Source of the DNA: DASCQC01 sp036012865
Lineage (GTDB): Bacteria > Pseudomonadota > Gammaproteobacteria > Comchoanobacterales > Comchoanobacteraceae
Assembly (NCBI GenBank): GCA_036012865.1
Contig: DASCQC010000017.1
Coordinates: forward strand, 1-64,000
DNA: 64,000 nucleotides
Direction of reading: 5' to 3'
Position 1 is the stretch's first letter, and every line of letters starts with the position of its first letter. Below are positions 25,801 to 33,711 of the stretch, in pieces. Both the position numbers and the translations under genes were made by a program. Below the pieces are notes generated by a model. The model ran no database searches. It was not told the DNA's origin and saw nothing but the letters and a program-made list of their open reading frames with translations.

Positions 25801-28447
25801 ACCCCATGTCTTTTAAATCTTCAGCACTAGCTCCTGATGCTCGGGCTTTAGAGGCTACCGACGGGGTACACCCTGCTGAACCAGCGCTTGCCAGTGTATC
25901 TGCCGCAATAATCTGCCCCTTACTAAAGCCTAACTTGGCTAGCTGTTCATTTGAAAGCCCTGCCTTTTTCAAATCAAGCGCTGAGTAACCTGCCTTTTTC
26001 AGTTCCTTAGCAGAAAATCCTGCAGCTAAAAGATCATGAGCACTCACCCCTGCCTTTTTCAAACTTGCTGCTGTAAACCCTGCCTTTTTCAATTCAGCCA
26101 CTGAAAAACCTGCTGCCAAAAGTTGCTTAGCTTGACACCCCATTTGCATTAAATCCTTGGCTGTTGCTCCAGACTGTTTTGCTTGCATGGCTTTTTCTGC
26201 TGTGCAGCCTTCACCTGCTAGTGCATTCGCCGCTGCAATCTCTCCGTCCGAGTAACCCAAAGATTTCAGCGCTGCATTGGACACCCCTGCTCGCTTTAAA
26301 TCCAGGGCGTTAAAACCCGCCGATTTTAACTGAGCTGGTGAAAAACCTGCAGCTAATAAATCACTGGCTGAGCACCCTAGTTTTTTGAGCTCTTCAGCAT
26401 TGGCTCCTCCATCTTTAGCCTGCTTCGCTGCCGCTGCATTACAAACACCTCCAGACTTTTCAATAGCAGCTGCGGCAGCAACTTCACCTTGGCTAAACCC
26501 CATGGCTTTTAATTCTGCAGGACTCATGCCTGCATTCAACAAGTTTTTAGCGGTATACCCTGCAGCTTTCAATTTTGCTGCGCTGATACCTGCACTTAAC
26601 ATGCTTTTTGCTGAACACCCTGCTTCTCTCAAGTCTTGAATTGATTTTCCACTACTCAAACTAGTATTGATAAAATTCACTGAACAATCGTTGGCAGATT
26701 TCTTAGGGGTAAAAGCTTCAACTGCTGATGAGGGTGTCATGGCTGATAGTTGCGTTGCCATTTGTGAACCAGCCCCATCATACCCTGCTCGTATTAAATC
26801 TCCTGAGGTGTACCCTCCAGCTTTGAGTTGATCGGCTGTAAAACCCGCTGCCTTCAAGGCACTTGCACTCAACCCTGCATCCCTTAAGGCGGCTGAAGAA
26901 AAACCTGCTTTGGCTAGCTCTCTTGGGCTAAGGCCTGCCTTGAGTAATTGATTGGGTAAAAAACCTGCCTTCTTCAGTTCTGAGGCTGTAAAGCCGCTAT
27001 TGAGTAAATCCGAAGGTGAGTAACCAGCTTTCGCTATTTGCTCCGGTGAGTACCCTGCATTTTTTAGCTCAGATGGCGAATAACCTGCTGCAGCTAATGC
27101 TTTGGCACTGAACCCTGCCTTTGCTAATTCACCGGCTGTATAGCCTGCAGCTTTCAGCTCTCCTGCATCAAAACCCGCCTTTTTTAAATCACTAAGAGAG
27201 TAACCTGCCCCCCTTAACTGGGTTGCTGTATAACCTGCATCTGCGAGCTGTTTGGCTGAGAACCCTGCTTGTTTTAACTCACCTGCAGTATACCCTGCCT
27301 TTCTCAACACTTCAGCGGAACAGCCCATCGCTCTCATCATCGATGAAACCACGCCATCGTTACGCATTTTTTTTGCCTTTTCTACCGTACACTCTTGCTT
27401 CAAAGATTTTTGAGCTACCGCAACTTCCTGAGGAGTGAAACCCAAACCCGTTAAATCTTTGGCACTGACTCCATTTTTCAACAATTCTGCTGCCGATACG
27501 CCCGCATTAGCAAGTTCCTTTGCCGAGATTCCATTAGCAAGAAGTTGTTTTGCGCTAGCCCCAGCTGCCACCAAGTCAGCAGGTGTATACCCTGCTGCCA
27601 ATAGGTCTTTAGTACTCACCCCTGCACTCATCAAATCTTTAGCCGAATACCCAGCTTTAGCTAAATCAGCAGGAGTCAAGCCTGCAGCCAAAAGGTCTCT
27701 GGCATCATAACCTGCTGCATGCAGCTCTTCAGGACTCAACCCAGCTGCCAGTAAGCTTTTAGCACTATAACCAGCCTCATTTAACTCTTTAGCTGTATAG
27801 CCTGCGGCTAAAAGATCGCCAGCATTGTAGCCTGCTTGTCTTAGCTCTGCTGCTGTAAACCCAGCGGCCCTCAAGGCTTTTGCACTGTACCCAGCTTTCT
27901 TCAATTCTGCAGCTGAAAACCCCGCCTTGGCTAATTCTCCTGCAGTATAACCTGCTGCTTTCAACTCCGATGCCGAACAACCCCTGCACTTTAACTCAGA
28001 GGCATTGACCCCTGATTCTCTGGCTCGTTGCAAGGCCTCTGGAGTACACATGTTATCTTGCTGACCGCCCAAGTAGTTGCTCTGACTCTGCTTTAATTTT
28101 GATTCAAAATCGCCTATGTTTTCGGTTACCGTTGGCCTGACTATTGTTGCCACTGCACTTGTTCCTGATTTTTCAGCCTCTTTGACAATTTTAATATTTT
28201 GCTTCTGTTGTAAGCCCACATATTCTTGTGACGGATCCCCTATGCCTGGTGTAGAACTAACCCCATAGATTCCTTTTAGCTCGGATGAATCTGGCAACGC
28301 TTGTTTAACGTCAACGGCATCATTTCTATTTTTCAACAAATAATAGGCTGAAAAAATAACAGCAATCATCACCAATAACAGCATTAAAACCCTAGATTTT
28401 TGGCTACCCTTCTCAACCATCTTTGATTGTTTCATATCGTCTGCCAT
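22886..28447 (-). CDS. icmE: Dot/Icm core channel protein DotG/IcmE, giant repeat-expanded form
   Basis: VirB10-like protein that spans from inner to outer membrane in the Dot/Icm core. Here it is 1,853 residues, against about 1,048 in L. pneumophila. Layout: cytosolic start, one membrane helix at about 20-36, a linker to 133, then about 1,440 residues of tandem ten-residue repeats (A-G-[YF]-[ST]-x-x-x-L-K-x type) up to about 1576. The VirB10-like C-terminal domain ends VLFMSDFKVPV. The repeats are grouped into 13 larger modules, each opened by Cys-x22-Cys and most closed by a GEIAAANALA-like segment. The extension likely lies in the periplasm, where the Cys pairs could form disulphides. All other domains look intact. 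Confidence 0.93.
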   Translation of the reverse strand: MADDMKQSKMVEKGSQKSRVLMLLLVMIAVIFSAYYLLKNRNDAVDVKQALPDSSELKGIYGVSSTPGIGDPSQEYVGLQQKQNIKIVKEAEKSGTSAVATIVRPTVTENIGDFESKLKQSQSNYLGGQQDNMCTPEALQRARESGVNASELKCRGCSASELKAAGYTAGELAKAGFSAAELKKAGYSAKALRAAGFTAAELRQAGYNAGDLLAAGYTAKELNEAGYSAKSLLAAGLSPEELHAAGYDARDLLAAGLTPADLAKAGYSAKDLMSAGVSTKDLLAAGYTPADLVAAGASAKQLLANGISAKELANAGVSAAELLKNGVSAKDLTGLGFTPQEVAVAQKSLKQECTVEKAKKMRNDGVVSSMMRAMGCSAEVLRKAGYTAGELKQAGFSAKQLADAGYTATQLRGAGYSLSDLKKAGFDAGELKAAGYTAGELAKAGFSAKALAAAGYSPSELKNAGYSPEQIAKAGYSPSDLLNSGFTASELKKAGFLPNQLLKAGLSPRELAKAGFSSAALRDAGLSASALKAAGFTADQLKAGGYTSGDLIRAGYDGAGSQMATQLSAMTPSSAVEAFTPKKSANDCSVNFINTSLSSGKSIQDLREAGCSAKSMLSAGISAAKLKAAGYTAKNLLNAGMSPAELKAMGFSQGEVAAAAAIEKSGGVCNAAAAKQAKDGGANAEELKKLGCSASDLLAAGFSPAQLKSAGFNALDLKRAGVSNAALKSLGYSDGEIAAANALAGEGCTAEKAMQAKQSGATAKDLMQMGCQAKQLLAAGFSVAELKKAGFTAASLKKAGVSAHDLLAAGFSAKELKKAGYSALDLKKAGLSNEQLAKLGFSKGQIIAADTLASAGSAGCTPSVASKARASGASAEDLKDMGCSAQALLAAGFSAADLKKAGYSASDLKQAGLSNRELAKLGYTPGQIVAADSINKGTCTPTTVAKAKASGASINDLKNQGCSAESLLKGGYSIADLKRAGYSAAELKSAGVSAKALLAAGFSPKELKAAGYSALDLKKAGLTDHQLDSLGYSKGEIAAANAIAGSKLGCTIAAAVKAKAAGATAADLKAMGCSAKNLLAAGYSPKDLKSAGYSALAMKQAGLSDRQLAGLGYSSGEIAAANALAAVGKTGCNESTISLAQANGATLADLKKQGCSAKELLASGFSASDLRKAGFSADELKKAGLSAKELLAAGYTAKQLKQAGFSAEDLLAAGVSPKQLKAAGFTALDLKNAGLSDAELANAGFSKGQIAAADIIASSGGTCSPSSASEAHAKGVSASDLKAMGCTAADMLMGGYSEDQLKRAGFDAKDINRAKALAKISSQGCNAASAQSARAAGVNADTLKTMGCSAEDLLKAGFSPMALKNAGFNASQLKEAGVSDGALAAAGFSQSEISAAVGHKVETHDGCSVDEVKKLVKIGLTAKELKARGCGAGSLLKAGFSTEELKNAGFTATQLKAAGVSNAELAASGYSKEAIAKADAELSQCSIAEAEQLKDQGLSASDLKLKGCSSTVLKAVGFTAQQLADAGFSAKELKDAGFSAKQLKDAGFSATALAKAGFKPSALADAGFNSAEINTAFSGKDDVADAVSKPKTELEKIQAQQQMQINKQQYASQLAEIKGAMIGNAHEIWTTWAPNTSAQSMIVGPTPQDTDTKKAEDKVNVKGYGAKAAQNEQVIKAGTVMFAVTERVINSDDKRPVIANVVSGPLAGSKLLGQFTRNSTYLALQFNVINIPGLDKTLPVSVFAIDVNTAKNVSVDNHYLLRYGTIFATSFVEGLSEAMTQSGQSTTISGTTGAVQTVKEKLSNSKLIAAGLGKVGSTVSNEAKDLIKTPPTVVMRKGSGFGVLFMSDFKVPV
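23720..28048 (-). repeat. Coding tandem-repeat region of dotG (13 Cys-x22-Cys modules)
   Basis: About 4.3 kb encoding residues ~134-1576 of DotG. The basic unit is 30 bases (10 residues), of the AGYSAKELKA kind. By length there are roughly 140 units. A higher-order period of about 75-150 residues is set by paired cysteines exactly 23 positions apart; I count 13 such pairs. Because unit sequences have drifted, the array is protein-level repetitive rather than a near-identical DNA repeat. Length variation between strains by unequal recombination is expected. Confidence 0.9.
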
Positions 28448-28448
28448 A

Positions 28449-29345
28449 TTAAATTCCCTCTACTGTTAATTTACGAAGTCTACCGTGATCAAGCATCAAC
28501 AAAACTGACGATTTGCTGATCTCGTATACATTGGACGTACCATCTGCACCTGATACTGTTGTTGACCAACTTGGAGAAACTAGTTTATAAGGCGTTTTAA
28601 TATACATTCTAGTCCCTAAGGTCCAGGCACTGCCTTTCCCTCCTCGAAGGGTGTGTCTTTTTGCTTGATGAGGACTGACGCCATTTAAAATATCAATCAA
28701 GACCGGACTGCCTTCTGAGGGTAGACCAACGATATTAGGTTTGGCATTGGGTCCCAGCTTTGGAATCCTTAAATCCACACGATAGTCCACTGCTTTTTGT
28801 CCAGGGATGAGTGTAATCATTACCGGTGTGTTCAACCCTCTTAGGACTACTGCTAAATTTGCCTCTCTGTACAAGGTTTGTGCCTGGATAAGAAGGGTAT
28901 TCAACATACTATCACCCTTTTTTTCATCTTGAATATTCTGATTCCATTGAACATTAAAATGTTGTGGGTTGCCAATATCATAGGCTTTTATTGGCCAAGG
29001 TGCTCCTGAGGAATCGACAAAAACCAATGAACTCACATAACCTGCTGCTAACCGTATAACTGGCGGTGTCGCTCCTGGGGATAAATCAACAACAACAGAT
29101 GAGCTTGTTGGTCTTGGTGGAACATCTTCTTTAAATGAACCTGCCCGTTGTATTTTATTAAACAGTCTGCGAATATCTTTAATTTGTTTAACATCTAAAG
29201 GGGCCAATGATTCTTTGACTGAGTCAAAAGCTGCCTGATTCATTTCATTTTGTTCAATATTATCGCTTTGAGCAATAGCTAGTGAGGAAAAAACACACCC
29301 CGCAAGACACATCATTCTTAGTTTCATATAACCTCTCAAACTCAT
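28449..29345 (-). CDS. icmK: Dot/Icm outer-core protein DotH/IcmK
   Basis: A 298-residue protein (about 360 in L. pneumophila) with a signal peptide ending SSLAIA and family blocks including the C-terminal beta-rich VVVDLSPGATPPVIRLAAGY and GSAWTLGTRMYIKTPY regions. DotH forms the outer-membrane ring with DotC and DotD and is VirB9-like. It is shorter than in Legionella mainly near the N terminus. An AGGAG ribosome site six bases before the ATG supports this start. Its stop is one base before the dotG start, as in the canonical icmL-K-E order. Confidence 0.92.
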   Translation of the reverse strand: MSLRGYMKLRMMCLAGCVFSSLAIAQSDNIEQNEMNQAAFDSVKESLAPLDVKQIKDIRRLFNKIQRAGSFKEDVPPRPTSSSVVVDLSPGATPPVIRLAAGYVSSLVFVDSSGAPWPIKAYDIGNPQHFNVQWNQNIQDEKKGDSMLNTLLIQAQTLYREANLAVVLRGLNTPVMITLIPGQKAVDYRVDLRIPKLGPNAKPNIVGLPSEGSPVLIDILNGVSPHQAKRHTLRGGKGSAWTLGTRMYIKTPYKLVSPSWSTTVSGADGTSNVYEISKSSVLLMLDHGRLRKLTVEGI

Positions 29346-29358
29346 CCTATTCTCCTAG

Positions 29359-30126
29359 CTATTTTGATATAAACGAATCCACAACCATCGGATTCAATCC
29401 ATTTCCATCAACATTTAACATTTTAGCTGAAAACCCTGCTGCAGATAATTGATCATCCGTCAGACCTGCAGCCCTGAAAGCCCTTACCCTACAACCCTTC
29501 TTATACATGTCAGCTATGGATAAATTTTCCTTCATATATGTCCACACTTTCCTATAACCGCAGCCATTATCATTCGGGATAACAGGATCTTTCAATTTGA
29601 TTAACAGCGTAACCATTCTGTTCTTTTTCTTGGTTTCACTGGCTGTTTGTATACTCAAAATCAGTGGAACTTGAGCTTTCCAATAAAATTCAGAACCGTT
29701 ATTGATATAACCCCACTTGGGTATCATCGGTGACTTATTGTTAATGGCAGTCACATACAATCTTTTCTTTTTTACCTGGTCCAAATAGCCTGAAGTTGTT
29801 AAGGCTTCCGAATACTTTTGCCAACCATTTTCAGTAAAATAAGGCCTTAGTTGTGACATCTGTTCCTCATATTGACTAAAGTTTAAGCTTAAAGCCTTGG
29901 AGGAAACCATCGCGGCCCATTGCATCACATCTTCAGTGGATTTGATGGGAGCGCGTAAGTAGTTTATATCAATCACCGTCCCATCCAGAGCAACTCCGTA
30001 GCTCTTTTGATTTTCGAAACTCCCATAATAAGAAAAACATGCGATAAATAACATCAGGATTATCAATGAAAGACCCATCACTGATTTGTGCGTTAATGTG
30101 ATAACCGATGTTAAAAGACGATTCAT
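29359..30126 (-). CDS. icmL: Dot/Icm inner-membrane protein DotI/IcmL, copy with DotG-like repeat tail
   Basis: A 255-residue DotI paralogue. It has a membrane helix at about 15-35 (SVMGLSLIILMLFIACFSYY) and a VirB8-like periplasmic domain (YFTENGWQKYSEAL, VPLILSIQ). Unlike usual DotI (about 212 residues) it carries about 50 extra C-terminal residues. These begin with Cys-x22-Cys and continue RAFRAAGLTDDQLSAAGFSA, which is exactly the module type that builds DotG. The extra part would be periplasmic, next to DotG. The start overlaps the stop of the other DotI copy by one base. It occupies the classical icmL place before icmK. Confidence 0.9.
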   Translation of the reverse strand: MNRLLTSVITLTHKSVMGLSLIILMLFIACFSYYGSFENQKSYGVALDGTVIDINYLRAPIKSTEDVMQWAAMVSSKALSLNFSQYEEQMSQLRPYFTENGWQKYSEALTTSGYLDQVKKKRLYVTAINNKSPMIPKWGYINNGSEFYWKAQVPLILSIQTASETKKKNRMVTLLIKLKDPVIPNDNGCGYRKVWTYMKENLSIADMYKKGCRVRAFRAAGLTDDQLSAAGFSAKMLNVDGNGLNPMVVDSFISK

Positions 30127-30761
30127 TAAACTAACCCTGTTGCTCCTGATGCTATGAATTGATCCACACCAATACCTCGTGGGCTTTCCACTAAACTCAT
30201 TCGTTGAATCAGCACACTTATTTCTAATGCCTGTGTAAAGTCACGTTTATTATTTTGATATCGAACCAAAATTGGCACATTGACTTTCCATGAATATCGA
30301 CCTCGAATCAATCCCTTCTGAACGATGGTTGGCGCTCCGGTTGTTTCTGAAGAAACAATCATCTTGCCTTTCTTGATAGCCTCTATATTGTTTGAGCTTT
30401 CCATGGCCTTTTTAAAAGTTGTCCAGCCATCGGGCGTGAAATTCTGCGACAATGACTGAAACTGCGTCGGAAAATTCACGAAATTATACGTGTATGATTT
30501 TCTTGCTACCTCAGCTGCCCATTGCAGAACAACAGAATCAGAATATTGTGGCTGATTAAGTTGTGCTACGGGTATGATTCGACCATCTGACGCCGTAGCA
30601 AAATACTGTGGCGTGGGCTTATCATGATAAAGTTTGTGTAAAAACACAACCAAAGAAACAATGATTATCAATTGAAGTAAAACGACAAAAACAAGTCGCC
30701 TATAACTGTCTCTATAAAACTCTTTACGCATTTGTACTATGGCTATTCCGTCTTCACTCAT
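30126..30761 (-). CDS. icmL: Dot/Icm inner-membrane protein DotI/IcmL, copy in the dotJ/icmM position
   Basis: A 211-residue protein (about 212 in L. pneumophila DotI) with one membrane helix at about 22-42 and a full VirB8-like periplasmic domain including FTPDGWTTFKKAM and WKVNVPILVRYQ. In Legionella the gene before icmL is icmM/dotJ, a short DotI paralogue lacking the periplasmic domain. Here that place is taken by a full-length protein, as in Coxiella, which has two icmL-type genes. DotI and DotJ form a heteromeric inner-membrane complex in Legionella, so the two copies here may pair likewise. Confidence 0.88.
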   Translation of the reverse strand: MSEDGIAIVQMRKEFYRDSYRRLVFVVLLQLIIIVSLVVFLHKLYHDKPTPQYFATASDGRIIPVAQLNQPQYSDSVVLQWAAEVARKSYTYNFVNFPTQFQSLSQNFTPDGWTTFKKAMESSNNIEAIKKGKMIVSSETTGAPTIVQKGLIRGRYSWKVNVPILVRYQNNKRDFTQALEISVLIQRMSLVESPRGIGVDQFIASGATGLV

Positions 30762-30826
30762 ACCATCATCCTAGATATTTCATGCACATTAATACTATAA
30801 TCTAATCCACCTGCTGTTATCAACAT

Positions 30827-31378
30827 TTAGTTCTCAAATTCAATTGGGAGAACACCGGGAGCAGCTCTAAATTTGATTTCAATAAAAGAATTCAACCCCG
30901 CATTTTGATGCCAAAAACCTAATTCCTTTCTTCTTTGAACTTCTTTTGTGGTCATGTAAATAGCACTGGCAAACATTTTATCCTTCCACATATAATCAGC
31001 AAGCTCACTGATCTGAGATTGAATCAAGGCCTGTTGATCCACATTAAATCTATCATTATGAACAAAAACACCTTGAATATAGATAGGACCTGAAACATAT
31101 TTAAGGATAAAGTTACTTAATTTTCTCAAAGGCTCGGCGACCTCTTCAGATCGCATATTCAAACTTGCTCCTTTGAAATAATACTGAACAGGAAACCTTA
31201 TATTATAACTTTCCCCCGTTCTCTCGATAAAGATATTCTCAGAAGCAAAACCCAAAGCTCCTGCTTGTACATTTGACTGTAACGGGGACCTCTCTACATC
31301 CCCCGCATCAAAATCGTTAAAAGCAATAACATTCCCTGCTGTAAATAACAGCATACATAAACTTACTTGGTACTTCAT
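30827..31378 (-). CDS. icmN: Dot/Icm outer-core protein DotK/IcmN (OmpA-like)
   Basis: A 183-residue protein (about 189 in L. pneumophila) with an OmpA-like peptidoglycan-binding domain, including LNMRSEEVAEPLRKLSNFI and the C-terminal strand with FIEIKF. Legionella DotK is a lipoprotein. Here the signal peptide ends FTAGNVIAFND with no lipobox Cys, so it is probably a soluble periplasmic protein cut by signal peptidase I. It is preceded by AGGAG at good spacing and follows icmO by two bases. Function in Legionella is partly dispensable. Confidence 0.87.
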   Translation of the reverse strand: MKYQVSLCMLLFTAGNVIAFNDFDAGDVERSPLQSNVQAGALGFASENIFIERTGESYNIRFPVQYYFKGASLNMRSEEVAEPLRKLSNFILKYVSGPIYIQGVFVHNDRFNVDQQALIQSQISELADYMWKDKMFASAIYMTTKEVQRRKELGFWHQNAGLNSFIEIKFRAAPGVLPIEFEN

Positions 31379-31380
31379 TC

Positions 31381-33711
31381 TTAAGTCTCCTCTTTGCCCT
31401 CTTCAACATAGTTGATTAATGCTTCACACGCCCCTATAACAACATCTGAACTTACACTACCTTCATCTTCCGGCGTCATATAGCTCGTTGAAATCATAAT
31501 ATCAGCAACCAGTGTCTCAGTTTTAATTTTGGCTTCAGATTCCGGCATATCAAAGTATCTAAATATATAGGAGAGAGACTGGGTTAAGTCCCCCTTACTC
31601 ACCAATTCAGATTCAGCTTCATCCTTAGATATTTGTATAACATTTGCCATCTTTTCATTAATATTAACTCTCGTAAAAATATTGGCTGACTCCTCTAAGA
31701 AACTCTCAATCTCTCCAACTTCACCCCCTGAAGCATCAATCACCGTCTCAGTGGTGTCACTAACCAGGTAATTCACTGCAAATTCAACCAAATTTTCTCT
31801 CTCATGACCTGCATAGTAGTCACCAAGAGAAGTAATAATAGAGTCCTGATCTGCCTGCATTTCCGGCAAATAAGTCTTTGACAAATCCTCAAAATCTTCG
31901 ATTCCTTTAACTAAATTATAAAGCTTTTGATCTTCAGGTAAATCTACTTTTAACAATTGATTCAGTCGCATAGCTTTAGCAGGTTCTGGGTTCGCATAAA
32001 ACATATTAGCTCGAACAATTTGCGATTTGAAAAAAATGTGCGCCTGGCCTAAACCCTGCTCCTTTAGATCTAATAAATCAATTCGTGAGCGCTTATCCGT
32101 CTTAGCCGATCTAGAATCCATATAAGTGTTAGTTAAATTGCCTGAATTGGCAGAAAAACTATCCACTGTGGTGACATAGGCTTCTCCGGCACCCTTCATG
32201 AAAAACTCCCATGTTTCAGTTGGGTCTTCAAGCTTCATACAAATTTTAATATTGGTGTTTGCTCCAATGGAGGCTGCCTCTTCCTTAGAGGCTTTCTGGA
32301 AAGCCGGCAAATCTTGTCCCGCAAAGATGACCGAGAAACCCAACGAACGTGCTTGCGCAGGAACAACAGCAAACCCCTTAACCGCGTAATAACCGTACTC
32401 ATCAAGGATACACAGATACGGAGTCGGTGAATTGGTAGGCTTGCGCAATATTAAATCCTGATAGCTGCCTTCAACAGCGTCTCCAAGCCCTGCTGCCATC
32501 ATCGATCTCATCGTAGCAATAACAATTTTACCTAAGTTAGACAGCTCATCTGGAGATTTTTCCAAAGCTGGCAAAAGCACGACCAGCACTCTACGATTAA
32601 GCACAACGTCCTTCATATCTACTTCAGCTAACTTGGTTCTGAGGATATGCCCGTAAGTATCTGCCAAAGATGTAAACACACGTGTTAATTGCATCGTAAT
32701 ATAACCATGCTGCTCAAACACTTGTGAAACCTGCTTACCCTTTCTTTCTTTATTATAACCCGGAAGACTTGCTAAATAGTTTTTAATGGGCTCAATCACA
32801 ACCGGAGGCAAGTTTTCCATGCTAATGGCATACTGCCCATCACGAATAAATGTTCTATCTTCAACCATCGCCTCAATACGATCTAAAGCAAAATAATTTC
32901 GAATTGAGTTCGCATCTAAAAGAATATGCCCTGCATCTCTCATCGCAACCAAAACTTTTAGCAATGCCTCCACGAAAGCAATCGCCCGACCTTTCCACAT
33001 ATCCCCATCACCACTGCCTCCGCCAGAGTCCATCATGCCTGTTACTAAGTTAGCTAACATGCTTGAAGATCCCGTTGCAAAGGGGTTAAGCGTATTGGAT
33101 AAACGTTTCTCTTGAGGCCCGATAATATCCCTAGCCCCAGTCATAAAATTAATCAGCAACAAATCATCTTCTCGCCCCATGTATTTCATCATTGAAAAAA
33201 CACTTGCGTAGAGAGAGTTATCACCTTTACCATCAACATAAATAAAGCCACTTGCTTGCACCAAAGCATTAAAAGCAATAGATATCATAGCAACTGTTTT
33301 ACCACTTCCTGTCGAACCAAAAATTAAAACATGCGTCCTCATGTCCCCGTCACTGAACCACAACTCTTGATTGGTTTTTTTATCATTACCAAAAAAATAT
33401 ATACCTGATGACGTGTTAGGCTTTTTAGTCCCCGCATTAATGTCATTGTAATCTTTAACACGCGCCCTTTTCGGCATCTTAAAAGGAAGTGTTTCCTTAT
33501 GACTAAAACTGTATAAGGTAATGCCCAAACAGACCACTATCGCAACTTCACATAAAGCAGGAACAAAAGCTGCACCCAAGCTTATCGTCATAACCACCGC
33601 TGAGACATTAAAAGGTTTATGAAGAAAATCAGCAACTCGCTTTCCTAACGGCCTAGTATCTCGGATGATTTGACTGGTCTTTTGTTCTTGAGACCGTTCC
33701 AACCCTCGCAT
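31381..33711 (-). CDS. icmO: Dot/Icm type IV coupling protein DotL/IcmO
   Basis: Membrane-anchored ATPase that receives effectors and passes them to the channel. It has 776 residues (about 783 in L. pneumophila). Two membrane helices lie near residues 38-82, Walker A GSTGSGKTVAM near 130-140 and Walker B LCILDEYGYY near 433. A long acidic C-terminal tail (about 590-776) is the region that in Legionella binds IcmS/IcmW, LvgA and DotN. The ATG shares one base with the icmP stop (TAATG), so the genes are coupled. Complete and typical. Confidence 0.95.
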   Translation of the reverse strand: MRGLERSQEQKTSQIIRDTRPLGKRVADFLHKPFNVSAVVMTISLGAAFVPALCEVAIVVCLGITLYSFSHKETLPFKMPKRARVKDYNDINAGTKKPNTSSGIYFFGNDKKTNQELWFSDGDMRTHVLIFGSTGSGKTVAMISIAFNALVQASGFIYVDGKGDNSLYASVFSMMKYMGREDDLLLINFMTGARDIIGPQEKRLSNTLNPFATGSSSMLANLVTGMMDSGGGSGDGDMWKGRAIAFVEALLKVLVAMRDAGHILLDANSIRNYFALDRIEAMVEDRTFIRDGQYAISMENLPPVVIEPIKNYLASLPGYNKERKGKQVSQVFEQHGYITMQLTRVFTSLADTYGHILRTKLAEVDMKDVVLNRRVLVVLLPALEKSPDELSNLGKIVIATMRSMMAAGLGDAVEGSYQDLILRKPTNSPTPYLCILDEYGYYAVKGFAVVPAQARSLGFSVIFAGQDLPAFQKASKEEAASIGANTNIKICMKLEDPTETWEFFMKGAGEAYVTTVDSFSANSGNLTNTYMDSRSAKTDKRSRIDLLDLKEQGLGQAHIFFKSQIVRANMFYANPEPAKAMRLNQLLKVDLPEDQKLYNLVKGIEDFEDLSKTYLPEMQADQDSIITSLGDYYAGHERENLVEFAVNYLVSDTTETVIDASGGEVGEIESFLEESANIFTRVNINEKMANVIQISKDEAESELVSKGDLTQSLSYIFRYFDMPESEAKIKTETLVADIMISTSYMTPEDEGSVSSDVVIGACEALINYVEEGKEET

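Noticed and set aside
23570..27989. Several 60-140 codon open frames on both strands inside dotG
   Set aside because: They are by-products of the Ala/Gly/Lys/Leu-rich repeat read in other frames. Their Ser/Ala/Pro/Asn-rich composition mirrors the repeat.
23720..28048. Regular DNA repeat resembling a CRISPR array or satellite
   Set aside because: The period is 30 bases without spacers, the units are degenerate, and it is a continuous coding frame with conserved protein pattern.
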